Part shown: positions 55,071-64,000 of the stretch, piece after piece
Numbering within the stretch: the stretch's first letter is position 1
How the letters are laid out: each line of letters starts with the position of its first letter
Assembly: GCF_000686705.1 (NCBI RefSeq)
Contig: NZ_KK366004.1
Location: forward strand, 492,364-556,363
Length of the DNA: 64,000 nucleotides
Source: Clostridium hydrogeniformans DSM 21757
Lineage (GTDB): Bacteria > Bacillota > Clostridia > Clostridiales > Clostridiaceae
Direction: 5' to 3'
The notes under the pieces: generated by a model
The model's database searches: none
Seen by the model: only the letters and a program-made list of their open reading frames with translations
Told to the model about the DNA's origin: nothing
Program-made: the position numbers and the translations under genes

Positions 55071-56855
55071 ATGATATATGGTAATATAGAAGGAATAAAA
55101 AACAGCATTTTAAATGAATTAGAAGAACTTCAGAATTTAAAAAATGATAAATATGTATTTGCATCATTAGAAATAATAAACACAATGGTAAGGGTAACAG
55201 ATATGCTACAAAGAGAGGTTAGTGTAGCTATAGATAGACGAGGAAAAGTTGTAAGTGTAGCTGTTGGCGATAGTACAACAGTTGAGGTACCCTTAATTGA
55301 CATTAAAGAAAAAAAATTAAGTGGAGTAAGAATAGTTCATACTCATCCTAATGGATCTTCAAGGTTATCTGCTTTAGATAATACTGCTTTACTTAAATTA
55401 AAGCTAGACTCAATTATTGCTCTTGGAGTAGAAGAAGGAAAGCTTAAGGAGATAACTTTTGGATTTTGTGGAGTGCAAAATAATCTTCTTATTGCAGAAT
55501 CAACTAAGGCTATGAGTGAAGAAGAGGCTGCAGGAATAAATATTTTAGAGAAGATTAAAGAGCATGAGGAACTTATAAAATTTAATGAAGTAGAAGAAGA
55601 TAATGGGGAAAAGGCTATAATAGTAGGCTGTGATAATGAAGAAAGTCTAGAAGAACTTGAAGAGCTTACTAAAGCTTGCGATATACCTGTTTTAGAGAGA
55701 GTTTTTCAAAATAGGCATAAAATAGACTCTGCTTTTTATATAGGTAGTGGTAAAGTAGAGGAAATAGCTATGTTATGCCAAGGTTTAAGGGCTAATATAG
55801 TAGTTTTTGATGATGAGCTTTCAGGATCCCAGGTAAGAAACTTAGAAGAAGCCATAGGAGTTAAGGTTATAGACAGAACTACTTTAATTCTTGAAATATT
55901 TGCAAGAAGGGCAAAATCCAGGGAAGCAAAAATACAAGTAGAACTTGCTCAGCTTAAATACAGACAAACAAGACTTTTAGGCCTTGGAACTGTACTTTCA
56001 AGAACTGGAGGAGGTATAGGTACTAAAGGACCAGGAGAGAAAAAATTAGAAATAGATAGACGTCATATAAGAGAAAGAGTTTATGACTTAAATAGTGAAC
56101 TTAAAAAGATAAAGAAGACTAGAGAAATTCAAAGAGAAAAGAGAAGTAAAGAAAATATTCCAAAAGTATCCTTAGTAGGATATACCAATGCAGGTAAATC
56201 TACTTTAAGAAATGCTCTATGTGATATTGCATCTTCTAGGGATTTAGTTAATAAGGAAAAAGTTTTTGAAGCAAATATGTTATTTGCAACCTTAGATATA
56301 ACAACAAGAGCTATAAGTTTAAAGGATAATAGAACTATAACCTTAACTGATACTGTTGGATTTGTAAGAAAACTTCCCCATGATTTAGTAGAGGCATTTA
56401 AATCAACTTTAGAGGAAGTTATATATTCCGATGTTTTAGTTCATGTGGTAGATGCATCTTCAAAGGAAGCATTAAAGCAAGTAAATGCAGTGGAGGAAGT
56501 ATTAAATGAACTTGGAGCAAGGGATAAGAGTCAGATTTTAGCTTTAAATAAAATAGATAGTGTAGATAAGGAAACCTTAGAAACATTAAAGGAAGCCTTA
56601 GAGGGTTATGATATTATAGAAATTTCAGCTAAAAATAATATTAATCTAGATGAACTTTTAGAGTATATAGGTACCAAGTTACCATATACATTAAAAGAAG
56701 CAGAATATTTAGTTCCCTATAGTGATCAAGGAATAGTGTCATATATGCATAGAAATGCTAACGTGCTTTTAGAAGAATATAAGGATAATGGAACTTATAT
56801 AAAGGCGCAGGTAGACGATGAAGTATATAATAAATGTATAAACTTTATGATATAA
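55071..56855 (+). CDS. hflX: GTPase HflX with N-terminal JAMM-like domain
   Basis: A 594-residue protein. Residues about 1-165 carry VHTHPNGSSRLSALD (about 92-106), the H-x-H-P-x-G...S-x-x-D pattern of JAMM/MPN metalloproteases and RadC. Residues about 180-340 are the HflX N-terminal domain (NRHKIDSAFYIGSGKVEEIA, TGGGIGTKGPGEKKLE). The G domain follows (GYTNAGKSTL, TDTVGFVRKLPHDL, NKID). HflX splits stalled ribosomes. E. coli HflX (about 426 residues) lacks the extension. RBS AAAGGGAGGG. A terminator follows. Confidence 0.92.
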   Translation: MIYGNIEGIKNSILNELEELQNLKNDKYVFASLEIINTMVRVTDMLQREVSVAIDRRGKVVSVAVGDSTTVEVPLIDIKEKKLSGVRIVHTHPNGSSRLSALDNTALLKLKLDSIIALGVEEGKLKEITFGFCGVQNNLLIAESTKAMSEEEAAGINILEKIKEHEELIKFNEVEEDNGEKAIIVGCDNEESLEELEELTKACDIPVLERVFQNRHKIDSAFYIGSGKVEEIAMLCQGLRANIVVFDDELSGSQVRNLEEAIGVKVIDRTTLILEIFARRAKSREAKIQVELAQLKYRQTRLLGLGTVLSRTGGGIGTKGPGEKKLEIDRRHIRERVYDLNSELKKIKKTREIQREKRSKENIPKVSLVGYTNAGKSTLRNALCDIASSRDLVNKEKVFEANMLFATLDITTRAISLKDNRTITLTDTVGFVRKLPHDLVEAFKSTLEEVIYSDVLVHVVDASSKEALKQVNAVEEVLNELGARDKSQILALNKIDSVDKETLETLKEALEGYDIIEISAKNNINLDELLEYIGTKLPYTLKEAEYLVPYSDQGIVSYMHRNANVLLEEYKDNGTYIKAQVDDEVYNKCINFMI

Positions 56856-56859
56856 AGGA

Positions 56860-56890
56860 AAAATACCTAGAGGATTCTAGGTATTTTTTA
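56860..56890 (+). terminator. Terminator after hflX
   Basis: Perfect 12-bp arms (56860-56871, 56876-56887), loop GGAT, T tail. The following 300 bases (to 57198) hold no gene I can see. Confidence 0.85.
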
Positions 56891-57198
56891 ATATATGTAT
56901 TTAAAGTAATTAGGACAAAGAATCAACTTATTAAAATTCATATAAAAGACCTATAAAGGGAACTTTCTTTAAGTATTAGTTTTTATTTTAATTTAAGGAT
57001 AGGTAAGTGAGAGTAACTTTAGGATTCTACTATATTATATTTTAACATTGAAGATGTAAGTTCTTATTATAGATATACCATATGATAATTAGAACTAAAT
57101 TATCAACTATCATTATTTAATGTGTATTAAAAGAATGAGTTTTGAGGTGGTTTATCTACTTATAAAAAGTGAATTTAATGTAAAAAGGAGAGGGAGTT

Positions 57199-57417
57199 AT
57201 GGAAAAACTATGTCCTATATGCAATAGTATTTGTACAAAGCATGTAAGGTGCACAATGTGTGGAGAATTTATGGAGGATATGGGAAGAAATTCTCAGTAC
57301 TATGATAGTTATAGTGCAGAAGCTGAAATTAACAATAGTGGTAAATGCATACATTTGTATCATTGTAATAAGTGTAATGAAGAAAATCTTGTAAATATAA
57401 CTGAAATATTTATTTAA
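57199..57417 (+). CDS. Small zinc-ribbon protein
   Basis: 72 residues with three Cys pairs: CPIC (5-8), CTMC (about 18-21) and CNKC (about 56-59), plus single Cys and His residues. The pattern suggests two zinc ribbons or one interrupted. RBS AGGAGAGGGAG. Role unknown. The next gene, 70 bases on, may be in the same transcript. Confidence 0.7.
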   Translation: MEKLCPICNSICTKHVRCTMCGEFMEDMGRNSQYYDSYSAEAEINNSGKCIHLYHCNKCNEENLVNITEIFI

Positions 57418-57487
57418 CCATTGAAATAAAATTAAAAATAGATATATAATAAAGTAATGATTTTGTAAATAAATGGAGGGGTGTAGG

Positions 57488-58384
57488 GTGGTAAAGGCCA
57501 TTATAAGTTATCAAAGAGTATTTAATAATATAGTGGAGAATCTAAAGAAAAGTAATGATGTATTAGCAGTATTGGTATTTGGAAGTATTGTAACAGGTGA
57601 TGTTTGGGAGGAATCGGATATAGATTTTTTTGTGGTATGTGATAAAAATCCTGAAAATATAGAAAATATATATCTAGAAGAGGGAGATATACCAGTACAC
57701 ATAAAGCTTATGAATAAAGAAACCTTTATGGATATAGTAGATGGAAATAATAAAACAATTGGATTCTCAAGAGTTTTCTCTGCATCGAGATTAGTTTTTT
57801 CAAGGGATTATTATATTACTGATAAATATAATAGTGGAAGATATTTTAAGGATGTTGATAAAAATAGATTGTCTATGGTGTACCTTGGAAATCTTTTAAA
57901 AGAATTAAAGGTATGTAAAAAATACCTGTATAATGGGGGGAATTACACAGCTTTTTTAAGTGCTGTTAGAGCTATGGAAGGATTCTCAAAACTTTATGTG
58001 AATTCCTTAGGTTATATGACTAGTAAGGATGCACTATCTATGGCATCAGATTCTAATATTGAGTTTAAAATCACATTAGAAAATTTATTCTTTTATAAAA
58101 ACAATGGAGAAGATGTGGTTAAAGACACCATAGATTTTATAGAAAGAGGAATAGATGAGATTTTTAAAGTAAGCACAAACTTTTTAGTTGAGGTTTTAAG
58201 GGAAGAGAAAAAACCATTAAGCGCTGAGGAAATAAAGAATATTCCAATATTTAAGAACTTCAATATAGAGATTGAAGAAATACTAAAGGAATTATTTAAA
58301 AGAAGCATGATAAAAAGAGAAATAAGGGAGTATAAAACTAAGGAGGGGAATTTCCTATTTAAAGAAAACTCATACTATCTATAA
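57488..58384 (+). CDS. Nucleotidyltransferase with helical (HEPN-like) C-terminal part
   Basis: About 298 residues. The N-terminal nucleotidyltransferase motif FGSIVTGDVWEESDIDFFVV (about residues 30-49) holds the G-S and D-x-D catalytic pattern. A helical middle domain (about 135-230, CKKYLYNGGNYTAFLSAVRA) resembles HEPN partners of minimal nucleotidyltransferases. The C-terminus is helical. It may modify a protein, RNA or small molecule by adding NMP. The frame from 57473 overlaps the RBS GGAGG; the GTG at 57488 fits. Confidence 0.78.
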   Translation: MVKAIISYQRVFNNIVENLKKSNDVLAVLVFGSIVTGDVWEESDIDFFVVCDKNPENIENIYLEEGDIPVHIKLMNKETFMDIVDGNNKTIGFSRVFSASRLVFSRDYYITDKYNSGRYFKDVDKNRLSMVYLGNLLKELKVCKKYLYNGGNYTAFLSAVRAMEGFSKLYVNSLGYMTSKDALSMASDSNIEFKITLENLFFYKNNGEDVVKDTIDFIERGIDEIFKVSTNFLVEVLREEKKPLSAEEIKNIPIFKNFNIEIEEILKELFKRSMIKREIREYKTKEGNFLFKENSYYL

Positions 58385-58472
58385 GGTTATAATGTATGAT
58401 GAAAGATAAAGATAAAGTTAAAAAATAAAAACTTATAATAAAAAACTTTATTTAGGATAAATAGGGAGCTTT

Positions 58473-59882
58473 ATGGACAAGTTTAAAGTAGAATTTATAG
58501 AGGATACACCTAAGTATGTACAGCTATATAGGCATATTAAAAGGTTAATAGATAAAGGGGAAGTAGAAGACGGACAGAAGCTTCCAACTATAAGAATGCT
58601 TTCTAAGGAGCTTAGAATAAATAATGTTACTGTGGTTAATGCTTATAAAAAGTTAGAAAGTGAAGGTTATGCTTTTCAGAGAATGGGAAGTGGAACCTAT
58701 GCAAAAAGAAAGATTCTTGGAAAAAGCTTCAGAAAGGAATATAGAGAAACTTTTAAAAAGCTATCTATTGAGGAACTAAGAAATAGCATAGATTTTTCAG
58801 GAGAAAGCACTAGTAGTTCACATTTTCCAGTGGAGGACTTTAAAAATCTTATAAATAAGGTCTTAGATAGGGATGGGGCAGAAGCTTTGATGTATCAAGA
58901 ATCATTAGGATTCAAAGGTCTTAGAAATGTAATCAATAAAGAATTTTGGAATGATACATTAGATATTGATGATATATTAATTGTTTCTGGAGCTCAGCAA
59001 GGAATAGACATTATAGCAAAAGCTCTTATAAATGTAAATGATAATATAGTAATAGAGAAGCCAACCTATAATGGAGCAATGATGGTATTTAACTGGAGAA
59101 GGGCTAATATCTTTGAAATAGATATGGAGGAAGATGGGGTTAATATAGACAAGCTTCAAGAAGTTTTAAAAAAGAATAGGATAAAATGTTTTTATACCAT
59201 GAGCTATTTTCAAAATCCAACAGGATATTCATATAGTCTAGAAAAGAAAAAAAGACTTTTAAATCTAGCGGAAAAATATGATTTTTATATATTAGAAGAT
59301 GATTACTTATCGGAACTTATATTTAATGAGGATATAAGTTATAACAGCTTCAAATCTTTAGATCTGAATAATAGAGTTATATATGTAAAAAGCTTTTCAA
59401 AGATATTTTTACCAGGAATAAGAATAGGATATGTAATAACTCCAAGAAAGTTTAGAGAAATAATACAAAATTCTAAAATTAATACGGATATATCCACATC
59501 ATCTCTTATGCAACGTACTCTCGCTCTTTATATAGAAAATGGGCTTTGGAGAGAGTATATGGTAAGTCTTATAAGGGAATATGAAAAAAGATACTTTTTT
59601 ATGGAAAAGTACATAAAGGAGAGGCTCTTCAATAAGGTAGACTTTATAAGCCCAGGAGGTGGGCTTAACTTTTTTATAAAAATAAAGGATAATATAAATA
59701 TGGACTCTAAAGAGTTATTTTTAAAGTGTAGAAAAAAAGGAGTCATAATAACTCCTGGAGTAATGTTTTTTAAGAATGAGATAGAAGGTATTAAATACTT
59801 TAGAGTAGGATATTCTCAAACTAACTTGGAAAAAATTAAAGAAGGAATAGATATAATAAGAGAAGTAATGGAGGATTATTAA
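58473..59882 (+). CDS. MocR/PdxR-family PLP-dependent regulator
   Basis: A 469-residue fusion: GntR winged helix (about 12-80; LPTIRMLSKELRINNVTVVNA) and a class I aminotransferase-like domain (about 110-465). GAQQGIDIIAKAL, YFQNPTGYSY and the PLP lysine motif KSFSKIFLPGIRIGY (about 309-323) are present. Members control vitamin B6, GABA or amino acid genes. It is followed at once by a YigZ gene (one-base overlap). The target is unknown. Confidence 0.92.
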   Translation: MDKFKVEFIEDTPKYVQLYRHIKRLIDKGEVEDGQKLPTIRMLSKELRINNVTVVNAYKKLESEGYAFQRMGSGTYAKRKILGKSFRKEYRETFKKLSIEELRNSIDFSGESTSSSHFPVEDFKNLINKVLDRDGAEALMYQESLGFKGLRNVINKEFWNDTLDIDDILIVSGAQQGIDIIAKALINVNDNIVIEKPTYNGAMMVFNWRRANIFEIDMEEDGVNIDKLQEVLKKNRIKCFYTMSYFQNPTGYSYSLEKKKRLLNLAEKYDFYILEDDYLSELIFNEDISYNSFKSLDLNNRVIYVKSFSKIFLPGIRIGYVITPRKFREIIQNSKINTDISTSSLMQRTLALYIENGLWREYMVSLIREYEKRYFFMEKYIKERLFNKVDFISPGGGLNFFIKIKDNINMDSKELFLKCRKKGVIITPGVMFFKNEIEGIKYFRVGYSQTNLEKIKEGIDIIREVMEDY

Positions 59883-60532
59883 TGGCATACATGACTATAA
59901 AAAAGGAAAGGGCTATTGGTGAATTTGAAGAGAGAAAATCAGAATTCATAGGTCATATAAAAAGAGTCACTAGTGAGGAAGAAGCTAGGGCATTTATTGA
60001 TGAAATAAAAAATAAGCATAAACAAGCTACTCATAATGTATATGCCTATATAATAGGTGAAAATATGGGGATTCAAAGGTATACAGATGATGGTGAACCT
60101 CAAGGGACAGCGGGGATTCCTATGCTAGAGGTTATAAAAAAGAATAATCTTACTGATTGTTGTGTTGTTGTTACAAGATATTTTGGAGGAATACTTCTTG
60201 GAACAGGAGGATTAGTAAGAGCTTATTCTAAGGGAGCCAGTGTGGCTATAAAAGAAGCTGGTATTGTAGAAAAGGTAAAGGGAGTAACCTTAAAAATAGT
60301 TATGGACTATGATCTGTTAGGAAAGGTTCAATATGTGTGTATGGAGAATAATTGGCATATTGAAGATTCAGAATACACGGATAAGGTTACTATATATACA
60401 CTTTGCGAGGAGCATATGGAAGAGAAAATAAGAGGAGAGCTTATAGAATCAACTAACGGAAAAATAATTATAGAGAGCATAGGAGAGGGCATATACTTTA
60501 AGGAAGGGTATCGCCTTTATTCCAGCATATAA
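59882..60532 (+). CDS. YigZ/IMPACT family protein
   Basis: A 216-residue UPF0029 protein with KKERAIGEFEERKSEFIGHI near the start, DDGEPQGTAGIPMLEV and TRYFGGILLGTGGLVRAYSK, all diagnostic. Family members bind nucleic acid or act in translation regulation; in bacteria the role is not clear. Its ATG overlaps the stop codon of the MocR gene. Confidence 0.93.
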   Translation: MAYMTIKKERAIGEFEERKSEFIGHIKRVTSEEEARAFIDEIKNKHKQATHNVYAYIIGENMGIQRYTDDGEPQGTAGIPMLEVIKKNNLTDCCVVVTRYFGGILLGTGGLVRAYSKGASVAIKEAGIVEKVKGVTLKIVMDYDLLGKVQYVCMENNWHIEDSEYTDKVTIYTLCEEHMEEKIRGELIESTNGKIIIESIGEGIYFKEGYRLYSSI

Positions 60533-60760
60533 CTAAGTTGAAAGATTTAAATATTTTATGGTATAATATTCTTTGAAAATTTTAGATTGTTTTATAACAT
60601 AATTAATAGTTGAATGTTTATTTTAATAAGGTAATTAAATTCAACTATTAGATTTATAGATGAGTTTTCTATGCTTTTAAAAAGTTATTATTGAATTTAA
60701 AAAATAAATTAAGCTTAGAATTACTTTATAATGGATTCATAGTTAGGAGGAATTAGAAAC

Positions 60761-61501
60761 ATGTCAGGACATTCAAAATGGCATAATATACAAGCTAAAA
60801 AAGGTAAGGTTGATGCTAAAAGAGGAAAGATCTTTACAAAGATAGGTAAAGAAATAATGGTGGTAGCTAAAATGGGTGGTTCAAACCTTGAGGCTAATCC
60901 AAAATTAAGGGATGTAGTGGCAAAAGCAAAGGCTGCTAATATGCCTTTAGATACAATACAAAGAGCTATAAAAAAAGCGGCTGGAGAATTAGAGTCTGTA
61001 ACCTATGAAGAAATAGTATATGAAGGATATGGTCCATCTGGTATAGCTGTTATAGTAGAAGTTTTAACAGATAATAAAAATAGAAGCGCAAGTAATGTAA
61101 GACATGGATTCTCTAAGTATGGTGGAAACATGGGATCTAACGGCTGTGTGTCTTTTATGTTCCAAAAGAAGGGTGAAATTATCGTAGAGAAAAATGATAG
61201 CTTAGATGAAGATGAATTTATGATGATGGCATTAGATGGAGGAGCAGAGGATTTTATATCTGAAGATGAGGTTTATGTAATTACAACATCACCAGAAGAT
61301 TTTGGATCAGTTCGTGAAAATCTTGAAGGAAATAATATAGAATTCTTAGAGGCAGAAGTTAAGAGAATACCAGATAATTATACTGCAATAGATGAAGAAA
61401 CAGCAGTTAGCTTCCAGAAGATGCTAGATATGCTTGAAGATGATGACGATGTTCAGAATGTTTATCACAATGCAGAGTTCCCAGAAGGCTTTGAAGGATA
61501 A
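60761..61501 (+). CDS. yebC: YebC/PmpR family protein
   Basis: A 246-residue protein that begins [20 protein letters not shown], the YebC hallmark, and has the expected length. [11 protein letters not shown] and the acidic C-terminus fit. Recent work links YebC proteins to translation of proline-rich stretches and to gene regulation. RBS AGGAGG. Confidence 0.95.
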   Translation: MSGHSKWHNIQAKKGKVDAKRGKIFTKIGKEIMVVAKMGGSNLEANPKLRDVVAKAKAANMPLDTIQRAIKKAAGELESVTYEEIVYEGYGPSGIAVIVEVLTDNKNRSASNVRHGFSKYGGNMGSNGCVSFMFQKKGEIIVEKNDSLDEDEFMMMALDGGAEDFISEDEVYVITTSPEDFGSVRENLEGNNIEFLEAEVKRIPDNYTAIDEETAVSFQKMLDMLEDDDDVQNVYHNAEFPEGFEG

Positions 61502-61634
61502 TATATAAATCAAGGCTTTAGCCTAAGTTACTTATGTTAAGTTACTGTAATCCATTATGGCATACATAGATTATGGTTTTTGATAATGGTAAATGTTGAA
61601 TTTCTATTAATTCCATTGTGGATATGCGAGTAGT

Positions 61635-61680
61635 ACACCTTTATGAAACTTATATAAAAGTTTATGGAGGTGTATTTTTT
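61635..61680 (+). terminator. Hairpin with T run before the recombinase relic
   Basis: A 17-bp stem (61635-61651 with 61657-61673, three G-T pairs), 5-base loop, then ATTTTTT. It can serve as a terminator for yebC. It also holds the GGAGGTG that would be the ribosome-binding site of the relic at 61681. Confidence 0.65.
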
Positions 61681-62042
61681 ATGTTATTATCAGAGATGTT
61701 AAAGGAATTTATATTTGATTGTGAAATTAGGAAAATGAGTAGTAGGACTATTAAAAGTTACAAAAACATAATACAGGTTTACCATTAACTATTGAAGCAA
61801 TAGAAAGAGTTGTAAGACTGGCTGGTGAACAAGCAAAAGTTAGAGAAGACATAAGGTGCAGTTCTCATACAATAAGGCATTACTTTGCACAAGCACAATT
61901 AAGGAATGGGTTAGACGTTTATTCTTTATCTCGTCTATTGGGACATGAAAATATATCTATAACTAAAAGGTATCTTCAAGGGTTACAAGATGAGATTATC
62001 TTAGAAATGAGTGTAAAGACGAGTCCTCTAATGAATTTGTAG
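61681..62042 (+). pseudogene. Tyrosine recombinase (phage-type integrase) relic
   Basis: The first 31 codons from ATG 61681 (MLLSEMLKEFIFDCEIRK, then SSRTIKSYKN) match a recombinase N-terminal SAM-like domain. The frame then shifts into the C-terminal part (from about 61780), which has SSHTIRHYFAQAQLRNG (the H-x-x-R box), LSRLLGHENISITKRYL with the nucleophile tyrosine, and a stop at 62042. The middle of the gene, including the first catalytic arginine, is deleted. It marks an old integration or island end next to yebC. Confidence 0.88.
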
Positions 62043-62306
62043 GTAAGGTAAAGGTAGAAAACACAATGGTTAAAAAGAAATAGGATTCTAACTTTTACTT
62101 TTCTTGTATATATAAATTAGGGTTTTTGTGACATATGTTGACACTTATAAAATTATTGGAAATACTCATTTTAAAGGGAATTTAGGTCAATTTTGAAGGG
62201 GGAAAATTAGGACTTTGCTAAATACAAATCCATAAGTTCTCTACTTACTCATACCTTAAGGAATAAAAGTGGGGAATCTAAACACCCCTGTCCCTAAGTA
62301 ATAGTT

Positions 62307-62540
62307 TTACATTTGCCCCTCAAATCCGTGTATCACTTCATCATAGTCAAACTTCATTATAACAAATGAATCATCATCATTCCTATCAACGAAACAGTAA
62401 ACACTAAATTGGTCAAAGTTTTCATCATAACGACAGTTTATAATAGGGTAATTATAGTATTCATATAAGGTCTTCTGTAAGGCTTTCTTCATAGCTTCTA
62501 CCTCTTCTTTTTTTCTTTTAGATTTTTCGTATATCATCAT
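62307..62540 (-). CDS. Unrecognised small protein, 77 residues
   Basis: Begins with a lysine-rich helix (KSKRKKEEVEAMKKALQ) and then a small alpha/beta part rich in Asp and Phe (CFVDRNDDDSFVIMKFDYD). No known family. It lies in the presumed island, with no strong RBS (a GAAGAAAAAGGTTG stretch lies before it). It may be mobile-element cargo. Confidence 0.5.
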   Translation of the reverse strand: MMIYEKSKRKKEEVEAMKKALQKTLYEYYNYPIINCRYDENFDQFSVYCFVDRNDDDSFVIMKFDYDEVIHGFEGQM

Positions 62541-62872
62541 TTAACTAACAACCTTTTTCTTCTTCATTCTTTTTTTGACTCTCCGTTACTCCTTAATCTA
62601 ATAATGACGGATATTCTTTTTAGAAAGATAAATCCTAAAACAGATTTAAGATACGAGTTCTAACGAGTAGCTTAGAGTTTATTTGAAGCCTTTTATTAAA
62701 CACCAACTAAATACTAGGTTTGTATTACAATACCAAGTTGGTATTAATCTTACCTCTCATTTCACTCGAGGTTTTTTTCTTTTTCAGTTTTTTTAAGAAC
62801 TAACTTGTATTATTAAATTGTCCTCTTACCTATATAATCGCAAGTTAAAATCAAAAAAGTTACCTTTTCAAC
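62541..62872. repeat. Intergenic region with tandem operator-like palindromes
   Basis: Two 17-bp sites separated by two bases: AATACTAGGTTTGTATT (62710-62726) and the perfect palindrome AATACCAAGTTGGTATT (62729-62745). They match at 14 of 17 positions and repeat with a 19-bp period. This is a typical dimer-operator layout. No gene is seen in this stretch otherwise. Confidence 0.6.
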
Positions 62873-63469
62873 CTATTTCACAAAATTAAATAAAAATTTT
62901 TTATCTTTTTCTAATAGTTCCTTTAACTTTTTTAATCTGCTTTTTATTACTTTCTCACTAATACCAATTTCCTTTGATAATTGTCTAATGTTAATAGCCT
63001 TGTTAGCAAAGATAGAATCTTTTGTGTAGGCTAAACCTTCCACTATTTGAGTTATTAAATTAAACTCTTCCAATGGAACGGAATCCTCTATAGAAATTAG
63101 AATATTGTCTACTAAATCTATAAGGTTATCACTTAGGTTATAAATATATTCATATTTCAAAACATTAGCATCCTCAACCTTTTTATCTAAACTAAGTTCA
63201 ATTTCTTTTACTCTTTTAGATTCTTTACGGATGAAATCTAAGAAATCCATTTTGATACTCTGGTTCATATATCTATCGAAGTTGTCCCCTTTGTTACCAC
63301 AGTTAAATCTCATAATATCGCAAATTCCGTAACTAATAATGAAGCTTTCTGCATCTTGTGAATCAAATTTACTCCCTTTAGCTAATTCTCTGTTAATTTT
63401 AAATCTAACTAACTTTAAATACTTATCACATTGATTCCCTTTTATTAATTCCATTTTACTCAAGTCCAC
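62873..63469 (-). CDS. Divergent sigma-70-like factor (tentative)
   Basis: A 198-residue protein. Residues about 35-90 resemble sigma region 2 (ESFIISYGICDIMRFN, NFDRYMNQSIKMDFLDFIRK). Residues about 155-190 form a region 4-like helix-turn-helix (NIRQLSKEIGISEKVIKSRL, then KKLKELLEK). The order and length fit a small sigma factor of a mobile element, but the match is from pattern only. RBS AAGGTGG on the minus strand. Confidence 0.5.
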   Translation of the reverse strand: MDLSKMELIKGNQCDKYLKLVRFKINRELAKGSKFDSQDAESFIISYGICDIMRFNCGNKGDNFDRYMNQSIKMDFLDFIRKESKRVKEIELSLDKKVEDANVLKYEYIYNLSDNLIDLVDNILISIEDSVPLEEFNLITQIVEGLAYTKDSIFANKAINIRQLSKEIGISEKVIKSRLKKLKELLEKDKKFLFNFVK

Positions 63470-63678
63470 CTTTTAATTAGTGAAGAGTTAAAAAAACTTC
63501 TCTAATAAAATAACAAGATAGATAGCCATAGTGAGACAGATGTTAAAAGGAATTGTTATAAGAGTTTACCGAATACAATTAATTGGTATATATTTGTAAT
63601 TATGCAATTGTATGATGTATAATTAAATGAATGTACAATTGTAATATATAGCGAACTTAAAAGGTGGAGAGATAAACT
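63470..63678. promoter_or_regulatory. Divergent promoter region with repeated CAATTG sites
   Basis: Contains TTGTAA (63594-63599), 18 bases, TATAAT (63618-63623) pointing right, embedded between GCAATTGTA (63604-63612) and TACAATTGTA (63634-63643). Further ACAATTAATTG-type sequence lies near 63576. The repeats suggest an operator for the GNAT gene. Binder unknown. Confidence 0.4.
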
Positions 63679-64000
63679 ATGGGGTATTTTGTCAGAAAAG
63701 TAGAGAATGAAGAGTTAGAAAAAGCGTTTTTATTAATATGGAACACATTTTTAGAATTTACAGCACCAGATTATAGCAAAGAAGCAGTAGATACCTTCAG
63801 AGTTAATTTTATTGAAAATGAAGATTTTAAAGATTGTTTTAAAAATGGTACGCAGGTTATGTATGGTGCATATTCAAGAGAAAAACTTGTTGGAGTTGTA
63901 TCCATAAGTGAAAATAATCATGTATCATGTGTTTTTGTAGATAAGGAACATCATAGAAATGGTATTGCAACAATGCTGTTTAATCAAATGATTTCGGAAT
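63679..64000 (+). CDS. GNAT family acetyltransferase (partial, cut by window edge)
   Basis: The first 107 codons of a gene that runs past the window. It starts GYFVRKVENEELEKAFLLIW; later VGVVSISENNHVSCVFVDKE and HHRNGIATMLFNQMI give the GNAT beta-strand and the acetyl-CoA loop (R/Q-x-x-G-x-A/G type, here HRNGIA). RBS AAGGTGGAG. Substrate unknown. Confidence 0.85.
   Translation, partial: MGYFVRKVENEELEKAFLLIWNTFLEFTAPDYSKEAVDTFRVNFIENEDFKDCFKNGTQVMYGAYSREKLVGVVSISENNHVSCVFVDKEHHRNGIATMLFNQMISE

Noticed and set aside
1-64000. CRISPR array, tRNA or rRNA genes
   Set aside because: No regular short direct repeats with spacers, no cloverleaf with conserved TTC loop bases and no rRNA-like stretch were seen.

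Overview
The window is AT-rich, densely coded chromosomal DNA from a spore-forming low-GC Firmicute, most likely a Clostridium sensu stricto species. The codon use, the sporulation protein YunB, UvsE, the eutVW-type ethanolamine operon and the clostridial HflX/PBP1A/HPRT neighbourhood all point that way. Two chemoreceptors suggest a motile species. I see no rRNA, tRNA or CRISPR array.

Left part (1-9930): a biotin-uptake operon (bioY plus a DUF1284 gene, minus strand) with a BirA-like operator; a large orphan sensor kinase with about 14 beta-propeller repeats; a RidA protein; and a polyamine regulator/transporter operon (puuR-like, potA, potB, potC, potD, minus strand) with an operator-like repeat over its promoter.

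Centre left (10610-27150): a complete Gram-positive ethanolamine-utilisation (eut) locus in order eutG, eutS, eutP, eutV, eutW, eutA, eutB, eutC, eutL, a BMC protein with a Rho_N-like tail, eutE, eutM, eutT, pduL-type eutD, a TIGR02536-type protein, eutN, a PduT-like tandem BMC protein, eutH and eutQ. It encodes an ethanolamine-metabolising microcompartment with its B12-dependent lyase, reactivase and adenosyltransferase. Regulation can be read from the DNA. A cobalamin riboswitch with its own promoter and terminator lies upstream of eutG, followed by a dual-hairpin ANTAR site; this is the arrangement of the EutX/Rli55 RNAs, which sequester EutV. Further ANTAR-type antitermination sites precede eutS and eutA.

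Middle (27339-46423): tldD/tldE, an SdpI-like membrane protein, a possible small RNA, two unrecognised genes, an ECF S component coupled to a pyridoxal kinase-like gene, uvsE (minus strand), a SEC-C/YkgJ cysteine-cluster protein (minus strand), a soluble chemoreceptor fused to an oligopeptide-binding (SBP_bac_5) domain, a normal membrane chemoreceptor, a pyruvate-kinase-like protein without the C-terminal domain, and a second cobalamin riboswitch driving a B12 ABC transporter (btuF, btuC, btuD) plus a small membrane protein. The two B12 switches link cofactor import to the B12-dependent ethanolamine pathway.

Right part (46439-61501): a 186-bp DNA element with 16-bp terminal inverted repeats and two internal hairpins, then a DUF368 polyprenyl-phosphate transporter, a reductive-dehalogenase-like Fe-S protein, msrA, an unknown gene, the PPDK regulatory protein, a class A PBP, yunB, hpt, hflX with an N-terminal JAMM-like motif, a zinc-ribbon protein, a nucleotidyltransferase-HEPN type protein, a MocR regulator, a YigZ protein and yebC.

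Right end (61502-64000): a probable island border, with a deleted tyrosine-recombinase relic, a small unknown gene, a divergent sigma-factor-like gene, tandem operator-like palindromes and the start of a GNAT acetyltransferase cut by the window edge.
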